The notes under the pieces were generated by a model that saw nothing but the letters and a program-made list of their open reading frames with translations, had not been told where the DNA came from and did not search any database. From the NCBI RefSeq assembly GCF_000317105.1, contig NC_019693.1, forward strand, positions 7,069,227 to 7,133,226: a DNA stretch of 64,000 nt, read 5' to 3'. This document shows, in pieces, positions 56,159-64,000 of this stretch. Made by a program: the position numbers and the translations under genes. Source of the DNA: Oscillatoria acuminata PCC 6304 (GTDB lineage: Bacteria > Cyanobacteriota > Cyanobacteriia > Cyanobacteriales > Laspinemataceae). Position 1 is the stretch's first letter. Every line of letters starts with the position of its first letter.

Positions 56159-56188
56159 AGTAGGGGCAGTCTATTCACTGCCCCTACT
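56159..56188. terminator. hairpin downstream of aroF
   Basis: Perfect 12-bp stem AGTAGGGGCAGT / ACTGCCCCTACT with a six-base loop, 31 nt after the aroF stop, between convergent genes. No T-run follows, so either a weak terminator or another GTAGGGGC-type repeat. Confidence 0.45.
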
Positions 56189-56226
56189 TCCGATCTGGGG
56201 ATCTCCCCCAATTTGTATCAGTCCGA

Positions 56227-57342
56227 CTACTCCTTATGCTCATCCAGTGCCTTCAGTTGAGCTAACTGTTCATCTACCTGACGAATTAACTGGTTAAGCG
56301 CCGGCAGTGCATCTAACTTCCCTAACCCTCGATCAGGAAGTTTACTGGCGCGATCGCGCAATTCATCCACCTTCCGCTGAAGTTGTAGCGCTAGTCGCAA
56401 GGCATCCCGACTTAAATCCTCCACCTGCTGCTGCTTGTAAAACTTTAAAGCCGCTCCCCGCAACACTTGCAAGGTCGCCCGTTCCCCATCAGTTCCCGGC
56501 ATCACCCGCAAGCGTAATAATAAATCTTCTTTGTTATAGCGCCGTTCAATTTCCACCTGCCTCGGTTTTTGCAGGGGAATTAACGGCAAATGTGCCAATA
56601 GTTTGAGTTCATTCATCACCCCCCCAAACAGGGACAGTTCCAAACCATCCATCACCGACTGCACGACCCCATCCTGACTCCAGAGAATCCGCCCATGTTG
56701 CGATTGGCGCTCGAAATAAAGCCGACCGATACCCCCTTCTAAAATTCGCCCTAATAACTCTTGTAAAAGGTCCTTGGGGGGTAAAGTTGCGAGTTCTTCC
56801 AGGGGACTGTGAGGATGGGAGGCACTCACTTGCAACACCGGCACTGCGGGCCCTGGTAACATTGACGCAGAGTGAGGTGCAGGTAAGCTCAGGCGATCGC
56901 CGTTAGCGGAAGGGGAATGAGGCGGGGGGAGCAAATCGTTCCGAGAATGCACTGCCACCGAGGAAGCATGGGAGGAATTCGGCAAAGGAGGCAGGGGCGG
57001 GGCGGGAACGTGACTCCCCGGGGTATGAGGTGCAGCCGATGCCTTTTTCTTCCCCGTGTGCATATAGTTTAAGTAGGCACTGAGCATCGAGCGGTGAATC
57101 TCAGTAGAAATCTTCTCTGAGACCAGAGAACACCTCATGTATCCCAGAATACGGCGGACATATTCCAAGGCGGCAGAATCTTCGGGATCAACCATACCCA
57201 GGTGGAGACGGCTCCCTTTAATGGACAACGGTAACACCTCATGATACAGGCAGGCTTCAAAAGGCAATAGGTTGTCAATTAGCTGGAAGATTTGCTCGGA
57301 ATCCATTTGTGCTGCCCAGTGAGTGACGGTTTTGGTTTGCAT
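56227..57342 (-). CDS. unknown protein with GspE/PilB N-terminal-like segment
   Basis: 371 residues. Residues about 25-95 (LPFEACLYHEVLPLSIKGSR, LHLGMVDPEDSAALEYVRRI, then HRSMLSAYLNYMH) resemble the N-terminal domain of GspE/PilB-type ATPases, but no ATPase domain follows. Residues about 100-190 are Pro/Ser/His-rich and disordered. The C-terminal part (about 190-370) has a beta-rich piece (GGIGRLYFERQSQHGRILWS) and a terminal helical segment (LDALPALNQLIRQVDEQLAQ). It might interact with type IV pilus machinery; this is a guess from the N-terminus. Confidence 0.75.
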   Translation of the reverse strand: MQTKTVTHWAAQMDSEQIFQLIDNLLPFEACLYHEVLPLSIKGSRLHLGMVDPEDSAALEYVRRILGYMRCSLVSEKISTEIHRSMLSAYLNYMHTGKKKASAAPHTPGSHVPAPPLPPLPNSSHASSVAVHSRNDLLPPPHSPSANGDRLSLPAPHSASMLPGPAVPVLQVSASHPHSPLEELATLPPKDLLQELLGRILEGGIGRLYFERQSQHGRILWSQDGVVQSVMDGLELSLFGGVMNELKLLAHLPLIPLQKPRQVEIERRYNKEDLLLRLRVMPGTDGERATLQVLRGAALKFYKQQQVEDLSRDALRLALQLQRKVDELRDRASKLPDRGLGKLDALPALNQLIRQVDEQLAQLKALDEHKE

Positions 57343-57865
57343 TGGTGAAAGGACTCGGTGCTGTTTTATTCAGAGAAAGAAAACCAACAATAGTGACACC
57401 AATGATCCAAGGTTGTCAGGGTGGGTCCCACTCCTGACTATCCCAGATAAAGAAATGCTCGCGGGTTATTCATATTCTCCGGTTGGATGACCCGATCAGT
57501 CAAGTCCGATACCACACCGGACTGAGCAGTTCTAAATAAGGGAGCCCAGAATCACACCCTGTGTCAAATTTTGAGTACAATTAGCCACTTTTCAACTGAT
57601 TTAGATGCACCCACTTCTTGCCTAAATTCCAGTGATTCCGTTGTGGTGATTAACCTGTGTCAAAAGTCACACCAGTCGGAGGAATTGGGGAGAATGATTC
57701 GCGAAAATTGAACAAAGTAGTAGAGAAGGCTGTCCCACTCATCAGGTTGTCAAATCAAATTCAATGCACCAGAAACCAAGGGACAGCGGTTAGGCTAGGG
57801 GGGAGTTGATTTAATATTCTTCTTTTAAAGTAGCACTTTTCTCTGAAAAAATTAACAATTTTTAA
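57343..57865. other. intergenic region, nothing recognised
   Basis: About 520 bp between two leftward genes. TGTGTCAAA occurs twice (about 57559 and 57655) without a clear partner; no palindrome, RNA gene or ORF could be supported. The last 60 bp is AT-rich (57810-57860). Confidence 0.35.
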
Positions 57866-59008
57866 TCAGTCATCAGGTTCTGAACGGTTATTTCGGAGGG
57901 ATTGAGCCGCTAAATAAAGTTGGGTCCATTCTCCTAACACTTGAGAAAGTTTTAGTCCTTGGTTTTGGGCGATCGCCTCTAGGGATTGCCCCTGTTTGAG
58001 TTGGTCGAGAAGTTGTTGCTGCTCTGGGGTCAGAGTTTCATAAAATTGTTCCCACTGCGTCGAGGTTAGACCGAATCCGTGGTCGGGTAAGCTAATTTGC
58101 AGCCAGTTGGCGACTAACTCGGGTTCGATTTTCAGGGAAAAGACTCGAATGGCATGGTAGCTGACTTTTTCCCGCAAGCGATAGACTTGCTTAACGGGTA
58201 AATTGAGACCCTTGGCGATCGCATCTTGGGAGCAACCTTGAAGATATAATCGCAACCAATCTGCCGCAATGGGGTCCACATTTTTCGCCAAATAGTCGGC
58301 AAACTCCTGCTGGACGTTTTGTCGTAACAGTTGTTGTTCTTCCCAGGCAGTCGCATCTTGCGCGTTGGCGATCGCCTGAGCATCCAACAAACTAATTGAA
58401 CTATCCGACTCGTCGGATCCAATTTCATCGGAAACCAGGCGAATTAATTCGGCCTCGGGCACCTGAGTCAAGCCCCCACGCTGGGACCTCCGCAGATAGT
58501 TAAAAAATCGATAGGCGAGTAAGGGTTGATTCCGAACCGGACGCAAGCAATATTCTTCAATGGTGGCCAATAACAGGGCATTTCTGACCCGTGAGGTTTG
58601 GGTGGATTTGCCAATCCAGGCAATTTGCTGCTGCATATAGCGATCGCGTTCGCACAGTTCCTGGATGACTTCCTGGACCACATCCACGACAGTCCGCTGG
58701 CGATCGCGACTCAGCGCCACCCAGGTTTTGATCTTATTCCGCAACAGCACCAACGAAGACAACCGGCGGACTAAATTCGTATAAGCTCGTTCCGTCGGCA
58801 CCCCGAGGACCCTGAGCAAAATCCGATAGCGATAGTCCATCGCCGAACGGATGATTTCTAACTTTTCTGCCGTCAGGGCCTCAAACCGCTCCGGATCCTC
58901 CCCCAACAGCCATTGCACGATACTCTCGTGGGTGCTGGCTGGCTGGTCTGGACAATCCTGGGATAGGCGCGATCGCCACTCTTGCGCCAGTTGTTCTGCC
59001 AACGTCAT
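57866..59008 (-). CDS. HetZ-related regulatory protein (putative)
   Basis: 380 residues, no membrane segment. Conserved-looking blocks include RYRILLRVLGVPTERAYTNL, KIKTWVALSRDRQRTVVDVV and PVRNQPLLAYRFFNYLRRSQ. The later part has two helix-turn-helix-like segments: CSQDAIAKGLNLPVKQVYRL (about 260-279) and QSLEAIAQNQGLKLSQVLGE (about 342-361), as in sigma-region-4-like DNA-binding proteins. By recall it resembles cyanobacterial 'HetZ-related protein 2'; its role outside heterocyst formers is unknown. The name is tentative, the CDS is secure. Confidence 0.6.
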   Translation of the reverse strand: MTLAEQLAQEWRSRLSQDCPDQPASTHESIVQWLLGEDPERFEALTAEKLEIIRSAMDYRYRILLRVLGVPTERAYTNLVRRLSSLVLLRNKIKTWVALSRDRQRTVVDVVQEVIQELCERDRYMQQQIAWIGKSTQTSRVRNALLLATIEEYCLRPVRNQPLLAYRFFNYLRRSQRGGLTQVPEAELIRLVSDEIGSDESDSSISLLDAQAIANAQDATAWEEQQLLRQNVQQEFADYLAKNVDPIAADWLRLYLQGCSQDAIAKGLNLPVKQVYRLREKVSYHAIRVFSLKIEPELVANWLQISLPDHGFGLTSTQWEQFYETLTPEQQQLLDQLKQGQSLEAIAQNQGLKLSQVLGEWTQLYLAAQSLRNNRSEPDD

Positions 59009-60001
59009 GATTACTCCTCACCTCTAACACGCTTCCCACTCTTACCGATTCTAAGCTCATCCTGAAGCCAAGGCGAGGGTCCAAGGTCCTATCCTGTCCA
59101 ACATCCCCCCTCCTCCCCCAACTTTTTAACCCATCATCCCCTGGGTTCCAACAAGGACAGGACTGACCCAATCTGTAACATCGAACCCTAAATGTAGAGG
59201 CATCATCAGCGAATCGCCTCTACATTTAGCGTAAATTCTTAAAATCTGCGTAAGTCCGGCACTTCTCATTGAATCCCTGAAATTTGTAGCGAATCTTCTT
59301 CATATCACCGGGAACAAAACGCGACTTTTTTAAATCAGCTTAATAGATGCTGGAATGTAATTACTGTTGTTGGAACATAGAGTTTCCGCCTACCGTCTAC
59401 ATTCGCATCCTTCATTAAAGAATCCGTATTCTTTCTGTTTTGTTCAAAAACCGCTTTGACCATCATGCTTGATTCTTAAGGTTTGATCCCTCCCTATTTT
59501 AAGGAAGCGAACTCCCTTGCCCCGTTCAGATTTAGGGCAACTGTTCCTCCAACTTTGCTCCTCTTGAGATTCCCGAAAAAGTAGAGCAAATGGGACTTTT
59601 ACTAAAATGATAATTCCACTATAAGCAAATAAAATAGAAATAGAAATAGAAATAGAAAGATTTGGATTAAAGGTTTAATATTTATCCACATCTATTTCAC
59701 TAAACCTCTGAGCAAATTTAAGTTCAGAGAATATTTTAATGAAAAAATCCATAAAATACAAATATCATCAAAATCATCCTTTAGACAGATTAAAATGCTT
59801 CTTCTAAAGTCAACAATAAGTTAAAAGGTGATTAACTTCCCCTCGTCTAATTCCAGGGAACAAAAAAAAACCTTTTCATAGTCGAATCGTGCAAACAGTG
59901 CCTTTATTCATCAAGGTGACTGCCACGGAATCCCGAAACCGGGAAAAGCCAAACGACTCTAACCCGTACATTTTTACCCTGTTGCACCAAGGAGCTTTGC
60001 A
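59009..60001. other. leader region of RTX gene, shares blocks with 62.8-63.1 kb
   Basis: About 1 kb. It contains the palindrome at 59189-59228, a hexamer tract (AATAGA)n near 59632-59661, and blocks resembling the region upstream of the next gene: CCGGGAACAAAAC (about 59319 versus 62873), ATAGAGTTTC (59378 versus 62939) and CCCTATTTTAA (59491 versus 63054). These suggest duplicated upstream regulatory DNA. AAGGAG precedes the gene by 8 nt. Confidence 0.6.
59189..59228. repeat. TAAATGTAGAGGC palindrome
   Basis: Arms TAAATGTAGAGGC and GCCTCTACATTTA flanking ATCATCAGCGAATC. Third copy of the palindrome family at 44449-44486. Confidence 0.65.
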
Positions 60002-62665
60002 ATGAATCCTGAAGAAACTATGCTAGAAGAAAACCCAGTAGTTGTAATTATCGATCCGACTATTGATGTCGATTCCGGTGACTTGGATGATGAATTTGAT
60101 GACAACATCTTCATGACGACTGCTGTAACAGACGTCGAATCTGATGACTTAGATGCCGATTCCGGTGACTTGGATGATAATGCCGATGACTTGGACGGTG
60201 AAGTCACGACGACTGCCGAAGGTGAGGATAATGTCGATGACTTAGATGCCGATTCCGGTGACTTGGATGATGATGCCGATGACTTAGATGCTGATTCCGG
60301 TGACTTGGATGATGATGCCGATGACTTAGACGGTGAAGTCACGACGACTGCCGAAGGTGAGGATAATGTCGATGACATCATTGGCGATGATAATGCCGAT
60401 GACTTAGATGCCGATTCCGGTGACTTGGATGATGATGCCGATGACTTAGACGGTGAAGTCACGACGACTGCCGAAGGTGAGGATAATGTCGATGACTTAG
60501 AGATGGATTCCGGTGACTTGGATGATGATGCCGATGACTTAGAGATGGATTCCGGTGACTTGGATATGGATGACATGGATGACGATGCAGGCGTCGATCC
60601 TCAAATCAAAGAACTGGTTACCGCCTTTTGTGATGAAGCTGAGTATTTGGCCGAGAATCCGGATGTTGTTGAGGCCGTCCAACAAGGGTTATTTAAGAGT
60701 GGATTACAACACGCTTATATCTTTGGATATAAAGAGAGTCGGAACGTCATCGCGGGATTCGATGCTCGATTCTATGAAGAAAGTAATTCCGATGTGAAAG
60801 AGGCGATCGCCAAAGGTGATTTCCAAAGCGCACTACAACACTTCTTACTGTATGGCATCAAAGAAAATCGCTCTCCCAACCTCGCCTACAACGAACAAGA
60901 ATATCTGGAAAATAATCCAGACGTCAGCGACGCTGTGCAACAGGGTCAATTTAGCAACGGACTCGCTCATTGGCTTCAACATGGCCGCTTTGAAATCCGT
61001 GTTTTCAGCAGCATTTTCAACGCCCCATTTTACTTGCAACAAAATGAAGATGTTGCCGAAGCCTTAAACTTTGGCAGGATTCGTAGCGCCTTCGCGCACT
61101 TCTTAAATCACGGCATTTTTGAAGGACGCATTCCCAGCACCTCCTTCAATCTCGAAACCTACTTACAACAATATCCAGAAGTCTCCGAAGGAATCGAAGG
61201 GGGTCAATTCCCCAATGCCGTTTTCCACTTCTTCCAGGTAGGATTCTTCCGTGGATTCATGCCGAATCCACCGATGCCAGAAGCAGAAATGCCAGATGAT
61301 GATGAGGATCTAGAAACGGACGACACCGAAACCGCTGAAGATAGCACCGACGGTTCCCCCATCGTCTTCAATCCTCCGGTTGGCAACGGTTCATCCCCCG
61401 TACCCCCCGACTTGGATGCGGATTCCGATGACTTGGATGCCGATTCCGGTGACTTAGATGCGGATTCCGATGACTTGGATGCGGATTCCGATGACTTGGA
61501 TGCGGATTCCGATGACTTGGATGCGGATTCCGGTGACTTGGATGCGGATTCCGGTGACTTGGATGCGGATTCCGGTGACTTGGATGCCGATGATGATTTA
61601 GATGGCGATGATGGCGATGATGATTTAGATGGCGATGATGGCGGTGATGATGTAGATGGCGATGATGATGTAGATGGCGATAATGATTCGGGAATCCAAA
61701 TCCGTAACATAGACGAGATTGACCGTACTGCCAGCAATGTAGTGGTCTCCGACAGTGAAGAGGGAGTGCTCCTACAAGCGACTGGAGTCGTTGACATTCT
61801 CATCGGTGGTGATGGCAACGATACCATCACCGGAAACGACCTCCCCGACCTCATCTTTGGAGTTGCTGGTAATAACCTGATTGAAGGCGGCAGCGGCAAC
61901 GATTCTCTGATTGGGGGTCAAGGAAGTGACTCGATCGCCGGTGGGGATGGTGACGACTTGATCATTGGTGATCTCCAAGTCTTTGATGAATTAAAAAGCG
62001 AGAGTGGCTTTATTTTCATCAATGAGCTCAACGACGATGATGCCGATGATGTCAACGATGATGATGCCGATGACGTCAACGATAATATGCTCATGGGTGG
62101 AGAAGGCAACGATACCCTGATTGGGGGTCGCGGTAACGATCTGTTAACAGGAGACAGTGGCGATGACTTCCTGTTTGGCGTTGCAGGCGACAACACCCTA
62201 GAGGGTGGAGAAGGTAACGATACCCTGATTGGGGGGACCGGCAATGATCTGCTCATCGGTGGCAGTGGTAATAATTTATTGAATGGTGGATCCGGTGACG
62301 ATACCCTCATTGGTGGATCCGGTGATGATACCCTCATTGGTGGATCCGGTGCAGATGTCTTCGTCATCGATGGCAGTACCCTCGGTAACGATGGGGAAGC
62401 GGGTGATGATGAGAATGGCACCCAGCAAGATCTAATTTTGGACTTCAATGGCGAAGAAGGAGACGTTATCCAAATTGACGGCGCTGCTTTTGGGATTACG
62501 AATATCTCCGACTTGTTTGTCGAAAATGGTTCGGACGGGTTCGGCATCGCCAGCACTAACCTGGAAAGCGGAGAAGTCCTTTCCACGATTACCTTTAGTG
62601 CAAACTACTCTCTAGAGGTCTTATCTCAGGTAGAACTCACGGAAGATAACTTCCTGCTGATGTAA
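60002..62665 (+). CDS. Asp-rich RTX-type calcium-binding protein
   Basis: 887 residues, extremely acidic. Residues 47-198 are Asp-rich repeats (units such as DLDADSGDLDDDADDLD and GEVTTTAEGEDNVDD). About 213-420 hold five copies of a roughly 40-residue motif (EYLAENPDVVEAVQQG ... HFLLYGIKENR). A second Asp array (470-560) has eight DLDADS(D/G) units. RTX nonapeptides (GGxGxD) span 600-660 and 697-785, interrupted by a DDADDVN insert (677-695); the C-terminus ends in hydrophobic residues. Such proteins are exported by type I secretion with Ca2+-driven folding; no N-terminal signal is seen. AAGGAG lies just before the ATG. Likely an extracellular or surface protein; role unknown. Confidence 0.9.
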   Translation: MNPEETMLEENPVVVIIDPTIDVDSGDLDDEFDDNIFMTTAVTDVESDDLDADSGDLDDNADDLDGEVTTTAEGEDNVDDLDADSGDLDDDADDLDADSGDLDDDADDLDGEVTTTAEGEDNVDDIIGDDNADDLDADSGDLDDDADDLDGEVTTTAEGEDNVDDLEMDSGDLDDDADDLEMDSGDLDMDDMDDDAGVDPQIKELVTAFCDEAEYLAENPDVVEAVQQGLFKSGLQHAYIFGYKESRNVIAGFDARFYEESNSDVKEAIAKGDFQSALQHFLLYGIKENRSPNLAYNEQEYLENNPDVSDAVQQGQFSNGLAHWLQHGRFEIRVFSSIFNAPFYLQQNEDVAEALNFGRIRSAFAHFLNHGIFEGRIPSTSFNLETYLQQYPEVSEGIEGGQFPNAVFHFFQVGFFRGFMPNPPMPEAEMPDDDEDLETDDTETAEDSTDGSPIVFNPPVGNGSSPVPPDLDADSDDLDADSGDLDADSDDLDADSDDLDADSDDLDADSGDLDADSGDLDADSGDLDADDDLDGDDGDDDLDGDDGGDDVDGDDDVDGDNDSGIQIRNIDEIDRTASNVVVSDSEEGVLLQATGVVDILIGGDGNDTITGNDLPDLIFGVAGNNLIEGGSGNDSLIGGQGSDSIAGGDGDDLIIGDLQVFDELKSESGFIFINELNDDDADDVNDDDADDVNDNMLMGGEGNDTLIGGRGNDLLTGDSGDDFLFGVAGDNTLEGGEGNDTLIGGTGNDLLIGGSGNNLLNGGSGDDTLIGGSGDDTLIGGSGADVFVIDGSTLGNDGEAGDDENGTQQDLILDFNGEEGDVIQIDGAAFGITNISDLFVENGSDGFGIASTNLESGEVLSTITFSANYSLEVLSQVELTEDNFLLM
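60140..60595 (+). repeat. Asp-rich coding minisatellite (first array)
   Basis: Repeated 21- to 24-bp units such as GATGCCGATTCCGGTGACTT, arranged in higher-order blocks of about 93 bp that include the GEVTTTAEGEDNVDD segment three times. All units keep the reading frame. Near-identity of the DNA suggests recent duplication. Confidence 0.8.
61409..61681 (+). repeat. 21-bp coding minisatellite (second array)
   Basis: Eight tandem 21-bp units (GACTTGGATGCGGATTCCGA plus T, or the GGT variant) encode DLDADSD/DLDADSG from 61409 to 61576, followed by GATGGCGATGATG-type units up to about 61681. Confidence 0.85.
62030..62086 (+). repeat. short 21-bp insert within RTX repeats
   Basis: About 2.5 copies of a 21-bp unit GATGATGCCGATGATGTCAA (plus C) encoding DDADDVN. 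It splits the RTX nonapeptide series and has the same period as the Asp arrays. Confidence 0.7.
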
Positions 62666-63760
62666 GGTCAGTCCCAAAACGGGAGCAACAATAGCTAGGG
62701 AGTAATCAATAGAGCGATCGCACCTCTTTCACAGGGGTGCGATTTTTTTGCTATCCTCCTATCTCTCGGAGTTTGGCTAAACCTGAAGGACCCCTTGACC
62801 AGAGGTCCCATTGCTCAGATTGGCCGACATTTACCCCACATTCCCCGAATCGCGATCGCAGTTTCCAGACCGGGAACAAAACCCAACTCTTTTAAATCTA
62901 ATTACTACAGGATGCCGGTGAGTCCCCGTCAAAAAAGATAGAGTTTCTGTCTAAAGACTATATTCACCCCCATCTGTAAATCCTTCGGGATTTTTTCAAA
63001 TTCTTGTTCCAACTGTTCCTAGTCCCAAAGTTTTATCCTGGGTTTGCCTGTCCCCCTATTTTAATGAAACTAACTCCCTTGACCCATCCTTTCTCTCTCG
63101 CCATCCCCCTGATATCACTCGTAACATCAAAAATGGGTATTTTTTCATTTTAAGATATACCCGTGTTCCCCTTAAATCTTTTTAAATATTTATAGAAAAT
63201 TAAATTCTCTCTCTCTAAATCGCAAGATAGCGAATCGAACTTAAACGAAACAACCCCCTTTTTACCTCAAAATTGAAGAATTTTTTAAATCTTTTTAGCC
63301 GTTATAAATGTTTATAACGGGGATTTTTCATGACATAAAGCTAGATTGAATTTTCCTAAATTATAAACATAATTTCCGTGGAATTGCGGAGAGAAAACGC
63401 GAAAAATTTGGGTAAGCTAAAACCAGTAAAATAAGATAAAAATGTGGCGAGGAGCGATTTTCTCCTGACCCTGACCTGAATTTTCCTTATTTTAAAACGG
63501 GTCTAAGATTACATTTACTACCTTTACAAAACGAATTGAGCTTGTAAAAAAATGAAGGTTTGTTTTTTGCCGAAAATTAGGGATAGTTCCTAAGAAAACC
63601 CAATGCGATCGCCACTAAATCCTGAAACCGGGAACCTCAAATTTTATTAAACCGTCCCCTGCTGAGAATGGAAATTCATTGAGGGATTGTTACCCGCCTT
63701 TAACCCCAAAAGGCATCAGCTAAAGCAGCTATTGTTTGCACTAACTTACGGAGATTTGCT
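62666..63760. other. intergenic region with terminator and duplicated leader blocks
   Basis: Apart from the terminator at 62717-62749, it holds blocks similar to the RTX gene leader (about 62873-63095) and long AT-rich stretches up to about 63560. The sequence before 63761 ends ACGGAGATTTGCT, like the AAGGAGCTTTGCA before 60002. No ORF was supported. Confidence 0.6.
62717..62749 (+). terminator. rho-independent terminator of RTX gene
   Basis: Stem ATCGCACCTCT / AGGGGTGCGAT (11 bp with one T-G pair), loop TTCAC, followed by TTTTTT, about 50 nt after the RTX stop codon. Strong match to an intrinsic terminator. Confidence 0.85.
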
Positions 63761-64000
63761 ATGAATCCTGAAGATACCATCCCAGAAGAAACCACCGAAG
63801 AAACTGCAACGGTTACGACCACCAGCACCGAAGAAACCGCCGCACCCAAAACCATCACCGTCGAAGTTAGTAGCTTCACCGGAGATACTGCCAGTGGCAA
63901 ACTTATTCTCGAAGAAACCGCCGCAGGAATTAACGTCACCGTGCAAGATGTCACCCCGATGGCAGACATTAGAGGAGTATTCTTCAACTTAGCCGATGAT
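63761..64000 (+). CDS. start of a second protein with related N-terminus (partial)
   Basis: First 80 codons of a gene cut off by the window edge, starting MNPEDTIPEETTEETATVTT. The opening MNPEDT mirrors MNPEET of the RTX protein at 60002, and the ribosome-binding region and leader resemble that gene's. After an acidic Thr/Glu-rich stretch (about 1-30) a beta-rich domain begins (TITVEVSSFTGDTASGKLIL, then VTVQDVTPMADIRGVFFNLA). Likely a paralogous exported or RTX-family protein, but the diagnostic part is outside the window. Confidence 0.75.
   Translation, partial: MNPEDTIPEETTEETATVTTTSTEETAAPKTITVEVSSFTGDTASGKLILEETAAGINVTVQDVTPMADIRGVFFNLADD

Noticed and set aside
59974-60576. Serine/lysine-rich frames opposite the RTX gene arrays
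   Set aside because: Antisense translation of the Asp-rich minisatellite; composition is a direct consequence of the repeat.
1-64000. tRNA, rRNA, 6S, tmRNA or RNase P RNA genes
   Set aside because: I looked for T-loop (GGTTCGAATCC-like) and other conserved motifs by eye in the intergenic regions and found none; a covariance-model search would be decisive.

Overview
This window is cyanobacterial chromosome. The evidence is the very frequent HIP1 octamer (GCGATCGC) inside and between genes, a phycobiliprotein lyase, photosystem II genes (psbI, a PAM68-type factor), flavodiiron proteins Flv1/Flv3, an NDH-1 factor (CRR7), cyanobacterial sucrose-phosphate phosphatase, cyanobacteriochrome-type GAF domains and short tandem heptamer repeats typical of filamentous species. 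The many WD40 proteins, large multidomain sensors and dispersed palindromic repeats suggest a large filamentous genome of the Oscillatoria/Laspinema kind; that placement is inference.

Layout. 1-3 kb: a lipoprotein, a nest of miniature inverted-repeat elements, a CpcS/CpeS-type bilin lyase and an unknown cyanobacterial protein. 3-6.3 kb: a CBS-GAF-PAS-GAF-GGDEF diguanylate cyclase whose first GAF carries both cysteines of a DXCF cyanobacteriochrome. 6.7-11.6 kb: an OstA-like outer-membrane protein (DUF3769), psbI (38 codons) and an unknown 620-residue protein. 11.8-24 kb: GH38 alpha-mannosidase, membrane and TPR proteins, a PRC-barrel/DUF2382 stress protein, an SLH protein, a pentapeptide-repeat protein, ruvA, sucrose-phosphate phosphatase and an exported metallophosphatase. 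24-27.8 kb: a three-gene operon with two zinc-ribbon/WD40 proteins. 28.7-34.3 kb: a 1860-residue hybrid histidine kinase with an ethylene-receptor-like membrane domain. 34.8-44.3 kb: crr7, a DUF2854 protein, a five-copy tandem repeat array, ppk, iron superoxide dismutase and flv3-flv1. 44.5-49.1 kb: a second DXCF cyanobacteriochrome (histidine kinase), coaX, an alpha/beta hydrolase and a Nudix hydrolase. 50-59 kb: a small basic protein, a 15-repeat WD40 protein, rpsO-PAM68, aroF, a protein resembling a GspE/PilB N-terminus and a HetZ-related protein. 60-64 kb: a huge acidic RTX protein built on 21-bp minisatellites, then the start of a second gene with a related leader and N-terminus.

Functional themes are light and redox physiology (bilin attachment, PSII assembly, O2 photoreduction, superoxide removal, two candidate blue/green photoreceptors, one wired to c-di-GMP) and surface or signalling proteins of repetitive design. 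At least six families of dispersed palindromic or tandem repeats fill the intergenic DNA, and one of them has apparently entered a coding frame (hybrid-kinase linker). I saw no tRNA, rRNA, CRISPR array, transposase or prophage gene.
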